DNA of 64,000 nt, from contig JALMGJ010000011.1 of assembly GCA_023362775.1 (NCBI GenBank), positions 25,901,501 through 25,965,500 on the forward strand. The letters run 5' to 3'. Made by a program: the position numbers and the translations under genes. The stretch is from Charina bottae (Eukaryota; Chordata; Lepidosauria; Squamata; Charinaidae). How positions within the stretch are numbered: the stretch's first letter is position 1; every line of letters begins with the position of its first letter. The notes below the pieces were generated by a model that searched no databases, was not told the DNA's origin, and saw only the letters and a list, made by a program, of their open reading frames with translations. Below are positions 1 to 10,692 of this stretch, one piece after another.

Positions 1-311
1 TTGAGAGCAGAAATCCACTTGACCCAAAAGGCGATGGCTTTATCATAGACTTCTGGCAACAGGCCTTCAACTGTGTATTTGAAACGTCAGTGGTTGACAA
101 GGTGGTTGGAGATCTCTGCACTGGGAGAGAGCATATGGAAAACCTTCCTAAAATTGTTTTTGAAATGGGCATGATTGGTCACAGTTACAGCATCTATAAT
201 TCTGTCTATGCTGTCGCCTATGCTTTACATACCATGTTGTCATCTCGATTTAGACATAGAAGAAGAGTAGATGAAGGGAGCTTGAACGTTAACAATCAAG
301 TTGCCTGGCAG
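1..311 (+). CDS. V2R-A exon 3 (3' part), vomeronasal type-2 receptor
   Basis: This is the end of the large third exon of a class C G-protein-coupled receptor of the V2R family. It codes part of the extracellular Venus-flytrap ligand-binding domain. The reading frame starts at base 3 and is open to a CAG codon at 309-311, followed by a GTAAAT donor at 312, giving a phase 0 intron. Family hallmarks are visible: DGFIIDFWQQAFNC near the start, and a later SIYNSVYAVAYALHTM segment typical of the second lobe. The exon begins upstream of the window, so exons 1 and 2 are not seen. Comparison with V2R-B (exon 3 at 28916) shows that this copy keeps 73 codons the other has lost. Receptors of this family detect peptide and protein pheromones in vomeronasal neurons; the ligand cannot be inferred. 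Confidence 0.92.
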
Positions 312-542
312 GTAAATGGGGAGAACATCCTCAGGTAATCAGGAACTGCAGAACTTTGTATAAAGGAACTTGTAAACCATCGTTCATTGCATTTCCATCA
401 TACTTTACACCAACAGTAATGTTGCAAAATGTTTTTTCAATCATGCAATGAGTTCCATATAGCTCTCCGGAATCGAACCTTCCCCCCTCCCCAAAGATAC
501 AACTGTATCTTCCTAACCTCTGTCTTTGCCTTTTCATTCTAG

Positions 543-770
543 GTGCATCACTTCCTGAAAGGTCTTTCATTTAATAATAGTGGCGGGGATGAGGTTTCTC
601 TTGATGCCAATGGAGAATTATTAGCTGGTGTGGATGTAATGAACTGGATTGTTTTTCCAAACCAATCTTTTCTTAGAGTGAAAGTTGGGAAGGTAGATTC
701 CGGAATTTCCACAGACCAGACTTTCACCATTAATATAGATGCCATTACTTGGCACAGCTGGTTTAACCAG
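543..770 (+). CDS. V2R-A exon 4
   Basis: This 228-nt exon is phase 0 at both ends and follows a TTCATTCTAG acceptor. It is ended by a GTAAGA donor at 771. It encodes 76 residues of the distal ligand-binding domain, including FNNSGGDEVSLDANGEL and the VMNWIVFPNQSF segment that is diagnostic for V2Rs. The homologous exon of V2R-B (29767-29994) differs at only a few positions, for example Gly for Ala in the NNSxGD motif and Leu for Gly before RVKVG. No stop or frameshift is present. Confidence 0.95.
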
Positions 771-844
771 GTAAGATTGAAAAGCAAGGCATTTTGGAAA
801 GCTTCTCTTTTTTCACCAGCCATGAAGTCCTTTATCACATGCAA

Positions 845-899
845 ATAATACTAATAGTAGTAATAATAATAGTAATAATAATAGTAATAACACTAATAA
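845..899. repeat. AAT/AGT-rich trinucleotide repeat in V2R-A intron 4
   Basis: This is an impure run of ATA, ATT and AGT triplets. The same tract is present at the homologous place in V2R-B (about 30070-30123), so it predates the duplication. The rest of intron 4 (900-1413) has no other recognisable element and is collinear with V2R-B. Confidence 0.8.
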
Positions 900-1413
900 C
901 TCTGGTAAGATAAGGCTTCACAATTGTCTTCACCATTTCTGGTTCTTATGAATGTATAAATTTACATCTGTACTGTAAAACTTTATTTTTATTCTATTTA
1001 CGGTCTTTCAGAGTAAAGATGTCATTTCCAGAGCATTAACCATGATGACATATTACTTCCATCTAAGAATAATAGATCATTTGTCATGACATGGCAGAAC
1101 TATACAGATGGCAAAGGCTGCCAACAGTTCTACTTAAGCCAGTGGGATTTTAACATGTACTGTCATCCAGTGTTGACCAATGAATTGGCCAATGCTTTTC
1201 ATTTATTTTATATATTTATATTTCGAATTTTGTCACCACTCATATCACTCAAAGACTGACTCTGGACGGTTTACAATAAAAATACAGATTAAAATGCTGT
1301 GCAAACTGTACTTCTTAGATATAAATGTAAATGTAAAACATAAAAAGGGAATCTCAAACTATGCAAGGCTATACACTCAAGACTGCCATTGTTTTTTCTC
1401 ATTGATGGAATAG

Positions 1414-1540
1414 TCTCAGCCTCTTTCAGTATGTAGTGAGAGTTGCCGTCCTGGTTCCAACAAGAAAGTGAAGGAAGGGGAGCCCTTTTGCTGCTATGAC
1501 TGTATCTTGTGCCCAGATGGGAAGATTTCAGAGAAGGAGG
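1414..1540 (+). CDS. V2R-A exon 5 (cysteine-rich domain)
   Basis: This 127-nt exon lies between a GGAATAG acceptor and a GTAAGG donor at 1541. It is phase 0 at the start and phase 1 at the end, as expected for family exon 5. It encodes the first six cysteines of the nine-cysteine domain (VCSESC, then FCCYDC and LCPDG) that links the Venus-flytrap domain to the membrane domain. An alternative AG six bases further on would remove only two residues (Ser-Gln). It is intact and differs from V2R-B exon 5 by about three residues. Confidence 0.92.
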
Positions 1541-1590
1541 GTAAGGAATGTGCTGCTTGGATTTAGCAATGAAATGATGGCACTATAGAG

Positions 1591-2159
1591 CAGAGGTCTG
1601 CAACCTGTGGTCTGAGGCCCACTGGTGGGCCGCAGGCTGTTAGGAAGTGGGCCGCAGGGTGAGCCGGAGAAGCTGATTGGTGGGGGCCCAGAAGGGGAAG
1701 CACCTCCAGCTATCAGCACGTGGCAAAGAAGGGCAGAGGTGGGCTGAGGAGCACCCCCGCCAATCACCGTGCGCGGTGAGGCTTTTTGCCTCCCTGCAGC
1801 TCAGTGCCGTGTTTTTTCATGGCACTGAGGGCATTTTTGGGGTCCTCAGAGCCTGCCCTTTTGAAGGGGCATCCCCGCGGGCCATGTGGCGGACTTTTCC
1901 TACCCCCCACGTTTTTTTTGGCCTTTACTGGGTAGCTCCGGCACGGCTCCACTTTCCCGCTGCACATCAGATCAGTGCAGATATTTTCCACCCCGGGGCA
2001 CCCACCCGTCACTTTTTGTGGTGATCCGAGGCAAAAAGGCCTGCAAACCCCGCTCCCGTCTGTCAGATTGGCTGCCACCCACAAGCAGTACCACCCGGTC
2101 CTTAGAAAATTTTTTCCAAGGGAAGTGGTCCCTGGTGCCAAATAGGTTGCCGACCCCTG
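1591..2159. mobile_element. Non-autonomous hAT transposon in V2R-A intron 5
   Basis: This 569-bp element has imperfect inverted ends (CAGAGGTCTGCAACC against GGTTGCCGACCCCTG). It is flanked by 8-bp target duplications, CTATAGAG at 1583-1590 and CTCTAGAG at 2160-2167. The homologous intron of V2R-B has one uninterrupted CTCTAGAG, which is the empty site. The 8-bp duplication and TCTAGA core fit the hAT superfamily target preference. It has no transposase, only GC-rich filler. Bases 1827-1873 resemble the palindromic module of the unrelated-looking element at 43614-45335. Confidence 0.93.
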
Positions 2160-2717
2160 CTCTAGAGGAATGTGGAAGTACCATTTGTAACTGGGTATCT
2201 TCCTTTTATAATTCTAAAAGTGCTGAAGGGAGTCGGAATATGAATACTGAAGCCTGGAGCTTGGCCCTTCCTATTCTACCCGAAATAGAAAAACTTCCGA
2301 ACTTGGGTCTGACCTTTTCTAATCACTGAGATTAGCAAACATGGTTGTGTCCAGAAAAGAGGGAATTGCAAACCATTCTTAGAAATTTGACACCTTTCCC
2401 TTTAGATATAGAAGAGATCTCTAATGCTTTGATTGGAAAAGAAATACATTTTTGCATTGGGATGAATATGAACTATGTAACTATTATACATGGACACACA
2501 CACACAAACACACAAACACACATACATGTAAATACTTACTATTTAATAGATTATTTATTATACGTGTAAATGCATAAGGAATATACACTTCATATTTTGG
2601 ACACACACACACAGATACAGATCTTGCAGAGTATTGAGAGTATTGCTGAAATGTACAGTGTATTATGGGAAGGTTCCCAAGATGAGGACCACATTGTTTG
2701 TCTGTTCATTTTTTCAG

Positions 2718-3622
2718 ATAGTAACGAATGCTATACTTGTAAAGATGGAAGCTATCCCAACACAAATCAGACTTCCTGCAATCCTAAGACTGTCACCTTT
2801 TTGTCTTATGAAGAACCTCTGGGGATCAGTTTAGCCTTCTTTGCTCTTTTCTTTTCTTTGCTCTCAGCCTTCGTGCTTGGGATCTTTTTGAAGAACCACA
2901 GCACTCCCATTGTGGTCGCCAATAACCGAGACCTCACCTACATTCTCCTCACCTCCCTCCTGCTCTGCTTCCTGTCTGCGCTCCTCTTCATTGGCCGTCC
3001 CAAGGAGGGGATATGTCTCCTCCGACAAGCTGCTTTTGGCATCTCCTTCTCCATGGCTGTGTCTTCTGTGTTGGCAAAAACTGTCACCGTGGTTCTGGCT
3101 TTCCTGGCCACCAAGCCAGGATCCGGGATGAGAATGTTCATGGGAAAGAGACTCTCCAACGCCATCGTCATTTCCTGCTCTCTTATTCAAACAGCCATTT
3201 GTATGTCATGGCTGGCAACCTCTCCCCCATTCCCAGATTTTGACATGCACTCAGGGGTTGAAGAAATTGTCCTGCAGTGTAATCAGGGATCTGAGACCAT
3301 GTTCTATTGTGTCCTAACCTATATGGGCTTCTTGGCTGTTATTAGTTTCATCGTTGCTTTCTTGGCCAGGACGTTACCTGACACTTTCAATGAAGCCAAG
3401 TTCATCACTTTCAGCATGTTGGTCTTCTGCAGTGTTTGGTTCTCCTTTGTTCCAACCTACTTGAGCACTAAAGGAAAGTACATGGTGGCTGTGGAAATAT
3501 TTTCTATCTTAACCTCTAGTGCTGGTTTGTTGGGCTGTATCTTTTTCCCCAAATGTTATATTCTTTTGATCAAGCCCAACCTGAACAACAGGGAGCACCT
3601 AATGAAGAGAAAAAAGGAATGA
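2718..3622 (+). CDS. V2R-A exon 6 (seven-transmembrane domain)
   Basis: This terminal exon follows a TTTTTTCAG acceptor. Its first two bases complete the GAT codon started in exon 5. It encodes 301 residues: the last three cysteines of the cysteine-rich domain (NECYTC and TSC), then seven hydrophobic helices. V2R landmarks are [10 protein letters not shown] in the first loop, [12 protein letters not shown] between TM2 and TM3, the [11 protein letters not shown] extracellular loop, [16 protein letters not shown] at TM6, and [10 protein letters not shown] after TM7. It ends with a lysine-rich tail and TGA. No lesion is visible. It differs from V2R-B exon 6 at 12 residues, six of them packed into 66 bp around TM5. 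Confidence 0.96.
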
Positions 3623-3685
3623 GGTTACCTGAGAGTGCCCTTTGCTGTGATTTATAATGTAGCAATGGTGTGTTCTTAATGTAAT

Positions 3686-3691
3686 AATAAA
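3686..3691 (+). promoter_or_regulatory. Polyadenylation signal of V2R-A
   Basis: A canonical AATAAA lies 64 bases after the stop codon, so the 3' untranslated region is very short. The same signal and spacing are found in V2R-B. Confidence 0.75.
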
Positions 3692-4026
3692 AAAGCCTCA
3701 TGTTTGTTTTTGCTTTCCACTGTGGATGGTGATCTCAATAATCTTCCTGCTAGCAATATTATTTTCTCCGAAATATGTAAGACTGATCAAATGTAGTCTG
3801 AAGTCATCCATCCCTGAGACTTTATAGCTGATGGTAGAGGTCTGCTTTACCTCTTTGATCTCCTTCACTCTTACTAATAACTTTCTACCTTTCCTATTTG
3901 AGATCAAGGGGAGATAGCAGTCCCAGTGTTGCAAATATGAAATCTTTGATGGATCACCTTAGATAATGGGCAGAGCCCAGCAAAACCGGGGGAATTCAAA
4001 CTCCCAACAGCCATTCAGGAGAGAAA

Positions 4027-4028
<2 letters not shown>

Positions 4029-4098
<70 letters not shown>
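4029..4098. repeat. (CT)n microsatellite
   Basis: This is an uninterrupted CT dinucleotide run of about 70 bp. The paralogous place in copy B (34386-34426) holds a shorter, interrupted CT tract, showing expansion or contraction after duplication. Confidence 0.97.
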
Positions 4099-4100
<2 letters not shown>

Positions 4101-4285
4101 TTGAACTTGTAAAAGAGAAAAGGGGTTACCCCATTTTGCCTTTGTTTTATTTTTTTCTTGCTTTATTTGTCTGCTGCCCATTTCTGGTACTTTGCATGCC
4201 TACTTGAGAGAATACGGGCCTTTTCTCCTTAGTTCATGCAGAAGCAGATAGATCTCGCTAGTCTACTGTTAACTCAGCTGTGCTT

Positions 4286-6185
4286 ACTTTTTTAGACACA
4301 ATCCTCTCTATTTTAGGACTCTTGCCTTTTCAACCAATTTTACCCATTCCTTTTCTGAAAGCTGCACTTTAGAGCTACTTCATCATCCTTCCGTGGGCTG
4401 AGTATTCTTTCTCATGGGGACATGTTTGTTTATTATAAAGCAGTTTATTAATAAAGCTGTTTATTGGTGGGTTCGAGGGATATGGGGAGGCCATACTCTG
4501 ATGGCCTTCCATGTTGCTTTCTTTGAAAGATCTTGCTTCCAAGGCTGAGTTGGCTGAAATGCATCTCTTCAAACTGTCGTGAATCTGAATGCTGGTTACA
4601 TTGCAGGGCAATCTCTTCCACCGTTGAATGCATGTCAGTATCAGGGAATGGGGGAGAGTTTAAAATGTGGTCTTCAACGTAGAAGGTTTCGGTAATACCC
4701 TGTAAATCACACTGGTTTTCTATCACTATTTGTATAAATAAACTTCAGTTATAATGTTGTACAGTACATTCAGTAGTGATGTTGTGACAGGAGACAAAAC
4801 TTACTTTCTGATTATTAAAATCTTCTGGACTCTTCCTTAGATTTTCCTAATTCTTCCGCTTTGTATAGAGTCTAAAGATTATTCAATGACTGTTCAATCT
4901 TTTTTTTTTTTTTAAGATTTAAAGTAATTTTCTCTACTTCTTTTGAATGTTTTTCAAGGAATCAATTTTCAGTATACTTGGCAGTCCCAGTGAATGGAAA
5001 AACTTAATGCTTTTGATCCTGGTGGATTTCAGTAGATTTATTTCTATTAATATCCCGATTACCTACAAAATGAGGGAATTGGAGACATGGATGATGATAT
5101 CACTCCTTCCAGAGCATGTATTCCCAGTCAATATTGTTGGCGGAAAGAAATATCTAAGCCATGTCTTCTTCAACTTCAGGGCACCCAAGGCTTGGCCCTC
5201 TACTCCATACAGGTTAATATCTACATGAAACCCCTGCAGTAGCCACTCCATTAGGATAAGGTATTATTAATAAGTGACCCAGAGCTGGGAGGTTTTTGCA
5301 TGCATAATACAGAGAAACAGGCTTCTGTTCATTAAAGAAGTCATTGAAGATGCAAAATCCTTGCGATTCTGTGACCGTTCTGTAATTGGTTGTAGATGGC
5401 TTTGTGCTACATCAGCCTTATAATTTGCAAGTTCTCCTTGATTTATACGGAAGAATCATTATTGATGAAGTTAGGCAGGTCAGGAAACAGACCTGACAAG
5501 ATTTATTGGAACTCTATTTCAGTTATATAAATCCTGTTTTCATAACTGCCATCACATACCCTCATCAAGGTCATTTTTGTGGTTCTCTACACATTATCTC
5601 AGCTCAACATATCTCACAGGATTGTTGTTGTGGAAGAAAATGACAGTGAAGCGCATTGTGCCCTTTGCTCCTGAAGAAAGGAGGGATACAAATCTAACAA
5701 GTTAGGGAAATAAAATGAAAATAAAAATAAAAGGGCTTGATAAGATGTCAACACCTGGTAAAATGTGACTTTCTGACTGGAAAGGTGCAAGTGGTGGCCT
5801 TTCTCCTAGTAAGGAAGAGGAGGATGCCACGTGGTGGATTTAATGGTGGTGGTTATATAAAACACCAATTGGAATTACTGAGAAAAAGTATCAGCTGTAA
5901 GCTGTTGAGGGCACAGTCACATGCCTGATAGGGAGGAAGTTCCTTTGCTTCTTCCTCGAACACACCTGCCAAGTCAGTATTTTCTGGCATGGGAAGGAGT
6001 CAGCAAACTCACCAGGCATGCCTGAAGGGCGAGTGTGGAAATCCTGCAAACTTTGCTGTTGACTTTTGGGGGACAGAATCCGCCCAGTGCACATTTCGAT
6101 TATGTCTCTGTAGCCAATGGTAACTTGTAAGGAAGCAGTGGCAAGAATGCTGTGTGATCAATTCTTGTCAGTTAAAAGGGTGAAA
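4286..6185. other. Intergenic, no gene recognised
   Basis: Apart from the V2R scrap at 4586-4657 I recognise nothing here. An open frame at 4947-5228 (+) has no start context or family resemblance I can name. Composition is AT-rich with a short poly-T at about 4901-4913. Confidence 0.5.
4586..4657 (-). pseudogene. V2R exon 6 fragment, opposite strand
   Basis: The minus strand reads SPPFPDTDMHSTVEEIA and then LQCNQ. This matches the extracellular loop between TM4 and TM5 of the V2R membrane domain, as in exon 6 of V2R-A and V2R-B. Homology covers only about 24 codons and both flanks lack further V2R sequence. It is a relic of another, inverted V2R copy. Confidence 0.75.
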
Positions 6186-6364
6186 AAAAGGAATCACTTA
6201 GCCTAGATGATGAAACAACAAATGGTGGGACAGAATTGATGACAAGCAATGGTCCCTGTTCCAGTGTTGACTGAAGACCCTGCAGCTGTGCTTGGAGCAG
6301 CTGCAGAAATCCCATCCCTCTGACATCAGGCCTCAGTCTACATGCCTGACATATATATCTGGAG

Positions 6365-7177
6365 CAGAGCTTTCCAAATTGTGTGTCATGACACGTTAGT
6401 GGTCGGCTGCAGTGTGTAGGTATGTCACGCGAACTTAATGAGAAACCTCTGAGTCGGATGCTCAGAGGCTCAAGCGCCTTGCTGCTGTTGCCTCCAAGCC
6501 CTGCCAGGATTCCGCGCAGGTCCTAGTGCCTGCCTTGTGCCTTCCTGCCTCGAAATCTGCTGTGACACCATGCAGGTCCTAGTGCCTGCCTTGTGCCCTG
6601 CTGTAAGAGGGGAGCTCTGTCCAAGCCTTGCCCTGCTGTAAAGGGGAACTCTGTTTTCATGAGATATGTTGTGTCCCCATACATTTCACTATTACAATTT
6701 ATGTATATGTCCATATCTTGGGCGCGTGGTGGCTCAGTGGGTAAGACACCAGGCTTGTCGATCGGAAGATCGCAAGTTCAGAGGTTCGAATCCCTAGCCC
6801 CGCGTGACGGAGTGAGCCCCTGCGCTCGCCCCAGCTCTTGCCAACCTAGCAATTCGAAAGCATGCAAATGCAAGTAGATAAATAGGTACCACTTCGGTGG
6901 GAAGGTAACAGCGTTCCATGTGCGTCATGCCGGCCACATGACCGTGGAAGCATCTTCGGACAATGCTGGCTCTTTGGCTAACAAACGGAGATGAGCACCG
7001 GCCCCTAGAGTCAGACATGAGTGCACTACTGTGCGGGGGGACCTTAACCTTTTTACCATATCTCTTATAAGTTAGATAGTTTAACCACCGGTTTGCTAGT
7101 AAAACTGAACTACTGTGTCGCGAAATGATGCATGTCTAAAAAGTGTGTCACCAACATGAAAAGTTTGGAAAGCTCTG
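6365..7177. mobile_element. Non-autonomous hAT (TTTCCAAA-ended family)
   Basis: The ends are CAGAGCTTTCCAAA and GTTTGGAAAGCTCTG, flanked by a perfect 8-bp duplication ATCTGGAG (6357-6364 and 7178-7185). It contains GTGTGTCA/TGACACA-type subterminal motifs and the module GTCCTAGTGCCTGCCTTGTG twice. It is split by a SINE at 6719-7055. The same family occurs at 26496-26840. Confidence 0.9.
6719..7055 (+). mobile_element. tRNA-derived SINE nested in the hAT
   Basis: The head carries RNA polymerase III promoter boxes: A box TGGCTCAGTGG at 6730-6740 and B box GGTTCGAATCC at 6783-6793. The body reads through GGCCACATGACCGTGGAAGC. It is bounded by CCATATCT at 6711-6718 and 7056-7063. This is a common sauropsid SINE type; I do not assign a family name. 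Confidence 0.85.
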
Positions 7178-7399
7178 ATCTGGAGTCTGAAAGCCAGAGC
7201 CCCAGATCCTTAAATGCCAGGTTTGGCTGTAATAAAAACACACCCAGCTTAAACTTGGAGGACTGATGAACATCACCAGTTAATCAGGTTCAATCCGCTT
7301 AAAGGATTAGATGATCATATGCCTATCTCTATTCAAATCAAATCAAATCTTTATTACAGTCATAGAACAGCATTGTGCCTATCTCTACATTCTTGTTAG

Positions 7400-7568
7400 A
7401 AAAGCAGAACACTGAAGGCACAAAACTGAACTCCTACTTTTTGGAAGAAACTAACATACAATTCGTAATTGGCAACCTCATGGGATTGCATTCAAGGAGA
7501 TGCATATCTGCAACACCTAAGAGTGCTCTCGTAGGCTTCATTGTTCTTAGTTGCCAGTCCTATATACT
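7400..7568 (+). repeat. Copy of the 9905-10045 segment
   Basis: The stretch from GAAGGCACAAAACTGAACTC to GTTGCCAGTCC is repeated at 9905-10045 with scattered differences. It probably derives from an old non-LTR element. It abuts the BovB fragment that follows. Confidence 0.65.
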
Positions 7569-7570
7569 GG

Positions 7571-8612
7571 CAAATATAAAAGTAGGAAAAGTTCTTTGTG
7601 ATATGGGGATACCAAGTCATCTTGTTTCTCTCCTGAGGAATCTGTATAACCATCAAGTAGCAACGGTAAGTACAGACCACAGAACAACGGACTGGTTTAA
7701 GATTGGGAAAGGAGTATGGCAGGATTGTATACTCTCACCCTACCTATTCAACCAGTATATAGAACACATCATGCGACATGCTGGACTTGATGAATCCAAG
7801 GCTGGAGTTAAAATCACTGGAAGAAACATTAACAATCTCAGATATGCAGATGATACCACTTTGATGGCTGAAAGTGAGGAGGAGCTGAGAAGCCTTATGA
7901 CGAAGGTGAAAGAAGAAAGCGCAAAAGCTGGGTTGCAGTTAAACCTCAAATAAACCAAGATTATGGCAACCAGCTTGATTGATAACTGGCAAATAGAGGG
8001 AGAAAACGTGGAGGCAGTGACAGACTTTGTATTTCTAGGCGCAAAGATTACTGCAGACGCTGACTGCAGCCAGGAAATCAGAAGACGTCTACTTCTTGGG
8101 AGGAGAGCAATAACAAATATTGATAAAATAGTTAAGAGCAGAGACATCGCACTGACAACAAAGGTCCGCATAGTTAAAGCAATGGTATTCCCCGTAGTAA
8201 CCTATGGCTGCAAGAGCTGGACCATAAGGAAGGCTGAGCGAAGGAAGATAGATGCTTTTGAACTGTGGTGTTGGAGGAAAATTCTGAGAGTTCCTTGAAC
8301 TGCAAGAAGATCAAACCAGTCCATACTCGAGGAAATAAAGCCAGACTGCTCACTTGAGGGAATTATATTAAAGGCAAAACTGAAGTACTTTGGCCACTTA
8401 GTGAGAAGACAGGATACCCTGGAGAGGATACTGATGCTAGGGAAAGTGGAAGGCAAAAGGAAGAGGGGCTGACCAAGGGTAAGATGGATGGATGATATTC
8501 TGGAGGTGACGGACTCAACTGTGGGGGAGCTGGGGATGGCGACGGCCGACAGGAAGCTCTGGCATGGGCTGGTCTATGAAGTCACAAAGAATCGGAAGCG
8601 AATGAACGAATA
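7571..8612 (+). mobile_element. BovB (RTE) LINE 3' fragment, degenerate
   Basis: Translation gives the end of an RTE-type reverse transcriptase with NNLRYADDTTLMAESEEEL (catalytic YADD), then the C-terminal domain with VTYGCKSWTIRKAE and FELWCWRKILRVP. In-frame stops occur near 7951, 8296 and 8470, so it is dead. It is 5' truncated before the palm motifs and ends in RKRMNE plus an A-rich tail. Confidence 0.93.
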
Positions 8613-8639
8613 AACAAAAAAAAGGGGGGGCGAAAAAGA

Positions 8640-8991
8640 GGAATCACTTAGCTTAGATGATGAAACAACAAATGGTGGGACAGAATTGACCACAAGTAAT
8701 GGTCCCTGTTCCAGTGTTGGCTGAAGACCTTGCAGCTGTGCTTGGAGCCACTGATAAATCCCACACATGTATCTGGGTTCAGAAAGCCAGAACCTTAAAT
8801 GCCAGGTTTAGCTGAAATAAAAACTATCATGCCCAGCTTAGACCTGGAAGAGTGATTAACATCACCAGTTAATCAGGTTCAATCCACCTAAAGGATTAGA
8901 ATATCATATGCCCATCTCTATTCAAATCAAATTTTTATTATAGTCATAGAACAGCATATTGCCTATCTCTACATTCTTGTTAGAAAAGCAT
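8640..8991 (+). repeat. Local duplication, copy 2
   Basis: This is collinear with 6186-6360 joined to 7180-7398 and lacks the hAT insertion. Bases 8992-9380 that follow are AT-rich with no recognisable element. Confidence 0.7.
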
Positions 8992-9381
8992 AAATTAGTT
9001 AAATGGGCTTGGGTGTGGCTTTCTTCTTTCAGAATGCTTTCTCCAATTCTTCACCTTCTAGGAAAGGTCCTGGCAAAGGAATCGGGATATGTTAAAATGC
9101 AGCAGCTTTATAGAACAATATAGTGTAAAACTATGATTTTACAGTTGCAGTCTTCTTTGAAAAAAAGTAAATTGCCAACATACAGAGAGGATTAGTTCTA
9201 TAAGATTATATCCCTTAGTTCTATAATATGAGGATAAGATACAGTACCTCAAGCAATTTATCCTTTGCAGGTACTATAGAAATAATATCAAAGAATATAA
9301 TCAGGAAAATGTAAATGATTGTGATTTTTCAAAGCTTTGAATTTCCTTCTCAAATACACTTGATGTTCCCTTTTATTTTAG

Positions 9382-9433
9382 TACCTACAAATTTTCAACA
9401 TATCCTGGCTTTGGCATTTGCAGTGAAGCAGAT
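9382..9433 (+). pseudogene. V2R exon 2 remnant
   Basis: After a TTTTATTTTAG acceptor-like tract the sequence codes for FQHILALAFAVKQI. This corresponds to the start of V2R exon 2, as in V2R-B at 22571 (YQHILALVFAVKEI). Homology breaks off after about 50 bp, where unrelated sequence begins. It marks a third V2R copy that decayed between A and B. Confidence 0.78.
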
Positions 9434-9519
9434 CTTCTTCTCCGTCTAAAGCTACTGTTTATCTCCACCTGCAGGAAGCTGGTCCTAAGTCTGGATGAAA
9501 GAGAAGGGCGGTCCCTTTG

Positions 9520-10045
9520 CCAGCACACTAGAAAACCAGGTGTGTATCCATTAACAATGGACAAATCAGATTTGGATATGCTACTGCATTCAGGCCAACT
9601 CATGTATCGAGTAGCAGTGGATAACCAGAGTCACAGTGTTGGTCAAAACATAGCCAAAGAATTAATCACAGAACAAAACATATCCTTTTATTTCAAAATT
9701 GGACACTATTCCAGTCAAAAGCAAACCATTGCTCAAAAAGGATCACATTGCAGAATTTCAATAATGGCCCTATATGAACTAAGACTATCTGACTCTGCCT
9801 CCACCGATCACTCCCTTGTTATTGCAGGCCGAGTGATTCCAGCTGTTCTATATGCAGACAATGTTGGGATTCTATCTGTCTTCTAGGTGGGAATGAGAAA
9901 GGCATTGAAGGCACAAAACTAAACTCCTACTTTTTGGATGTAACTAACAATTCCTAATTGGGAATGCAATCAAGCAGATGCATGCCAGCAACACCTAAGA
10001 GTGCTGTTGTAGGCCTCATTGACCTTAGTTGCTGGTCCCAATTGC
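9520..10045 (+). mobile_element. Degraded non-LTR reverse transcriptase fragment (tentative)
   Basis: A conceptual frame reads RVIPAVLYADNVGILS near 9830-9880, close to the YADD-type catalytic box of several non-LTR families. The following bases look like a frameshifted continuation. The second Asp of the box is Asn. The clade cannot be assigned, and the segment at 9905-10045 recurs at 7400-7568. Confidence 0.45.
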
Positions 10046-10692
10046 TAGGACTACCTGTATAACCTTCCTGGATGCCCAATTCTGTGCTTTTATCTATAGT
10101 ATCTGCCTTTCCTCATGTTTGGAAAATCTGTAACAATATTCTTTCTTTTTCAGGTTGTGGAAATCTAACAATCCACTAAATGAACTGGAATAATAGAGAT
10201 CTGAAAAAAAGTTTCATTTTTTACCCCCCTAACAGCAATAATCACTGGGCTCATAGCCAACCCAGCCAGAGACCTGATAATAGATCGGCAGAGGTTCAAA
10301 GAGGAGATAAAAGAGGTGCATCAACAGTCATGAATAATTACATTTTATTACAAAGACCGCTAAATCCCCCAACTCTACTCTGGCAATAAGGTAATCAATC
10401 AGACCTAGCCTGGAGATTGGGGCTCAATCTTTTTATATATATATATAAATTTTTATTAGAGTTTTACAATACATAGTTAAAAGTTAGAAAAAGAGAAAGA
10501 AATAGAAATAAAAAAGTAAAAGTATAGTAAAGTAAAGTAAAAGAAGAAGAAGAAAAAGTAAAGTATGAAACATAGGTAACTTCCAATCTATCCCTGGTCA
10601 TAAAAACAAAAAAATCCATCCTAAGTGCTAGTTTTTCATGCAATAGATAAGAATAATTATTTGTCTAATATACCCCATTATATTTATAATAT

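Larger units (their letters stand above)
1..4285 (+). repeat. Segmental duplication, copy A
   Basis: The whole block from exon 3 to past the CT microsatellite is near-identical to 29467-34615. Homology stops near CAGCTGTGCTTA at about 4285. Copy A has the hAT at 1591-2159 that copy B lacks. It lacks the 1.7-kb half-L1 insertion and the exon 3 deletion found in copy B. The left limit is outside the window. Confidence 0.92.
6186..7398 (+). repeat. Local duplication, copy 1
   Basis: Bases 6186-6360 and 7180-7398 match 8640-8991 in order, with the hAT at 6365-7177 interrupting this copy. The copy at 8640-8991 has an approximate empty site (TATCTGGG). From about 7399 the sequence jumps to match 9905-10045, as if about 0.9 kb had been deleted from a once longer copy. 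Confidence 0.7.

Noticed and set aside
1677..2329. Open frames overlapping the V2R-A intron 5 hAT
   Set aside because: They are confined to a transposon absent from the paralogous intron and have no splice or homology support.
4947..5228. 93-codon frame (+) between the V2R genes
   Set aside because: No recognisable family, no splice context, and AT-rich surroundings; insufficient to call a gene.
6719..6793. A functional tRNA gene
   Set aside because: A and B boxes are present but no cloverleaf with acceptor stem closes, and the unit continues into a SINE body with target duplication.
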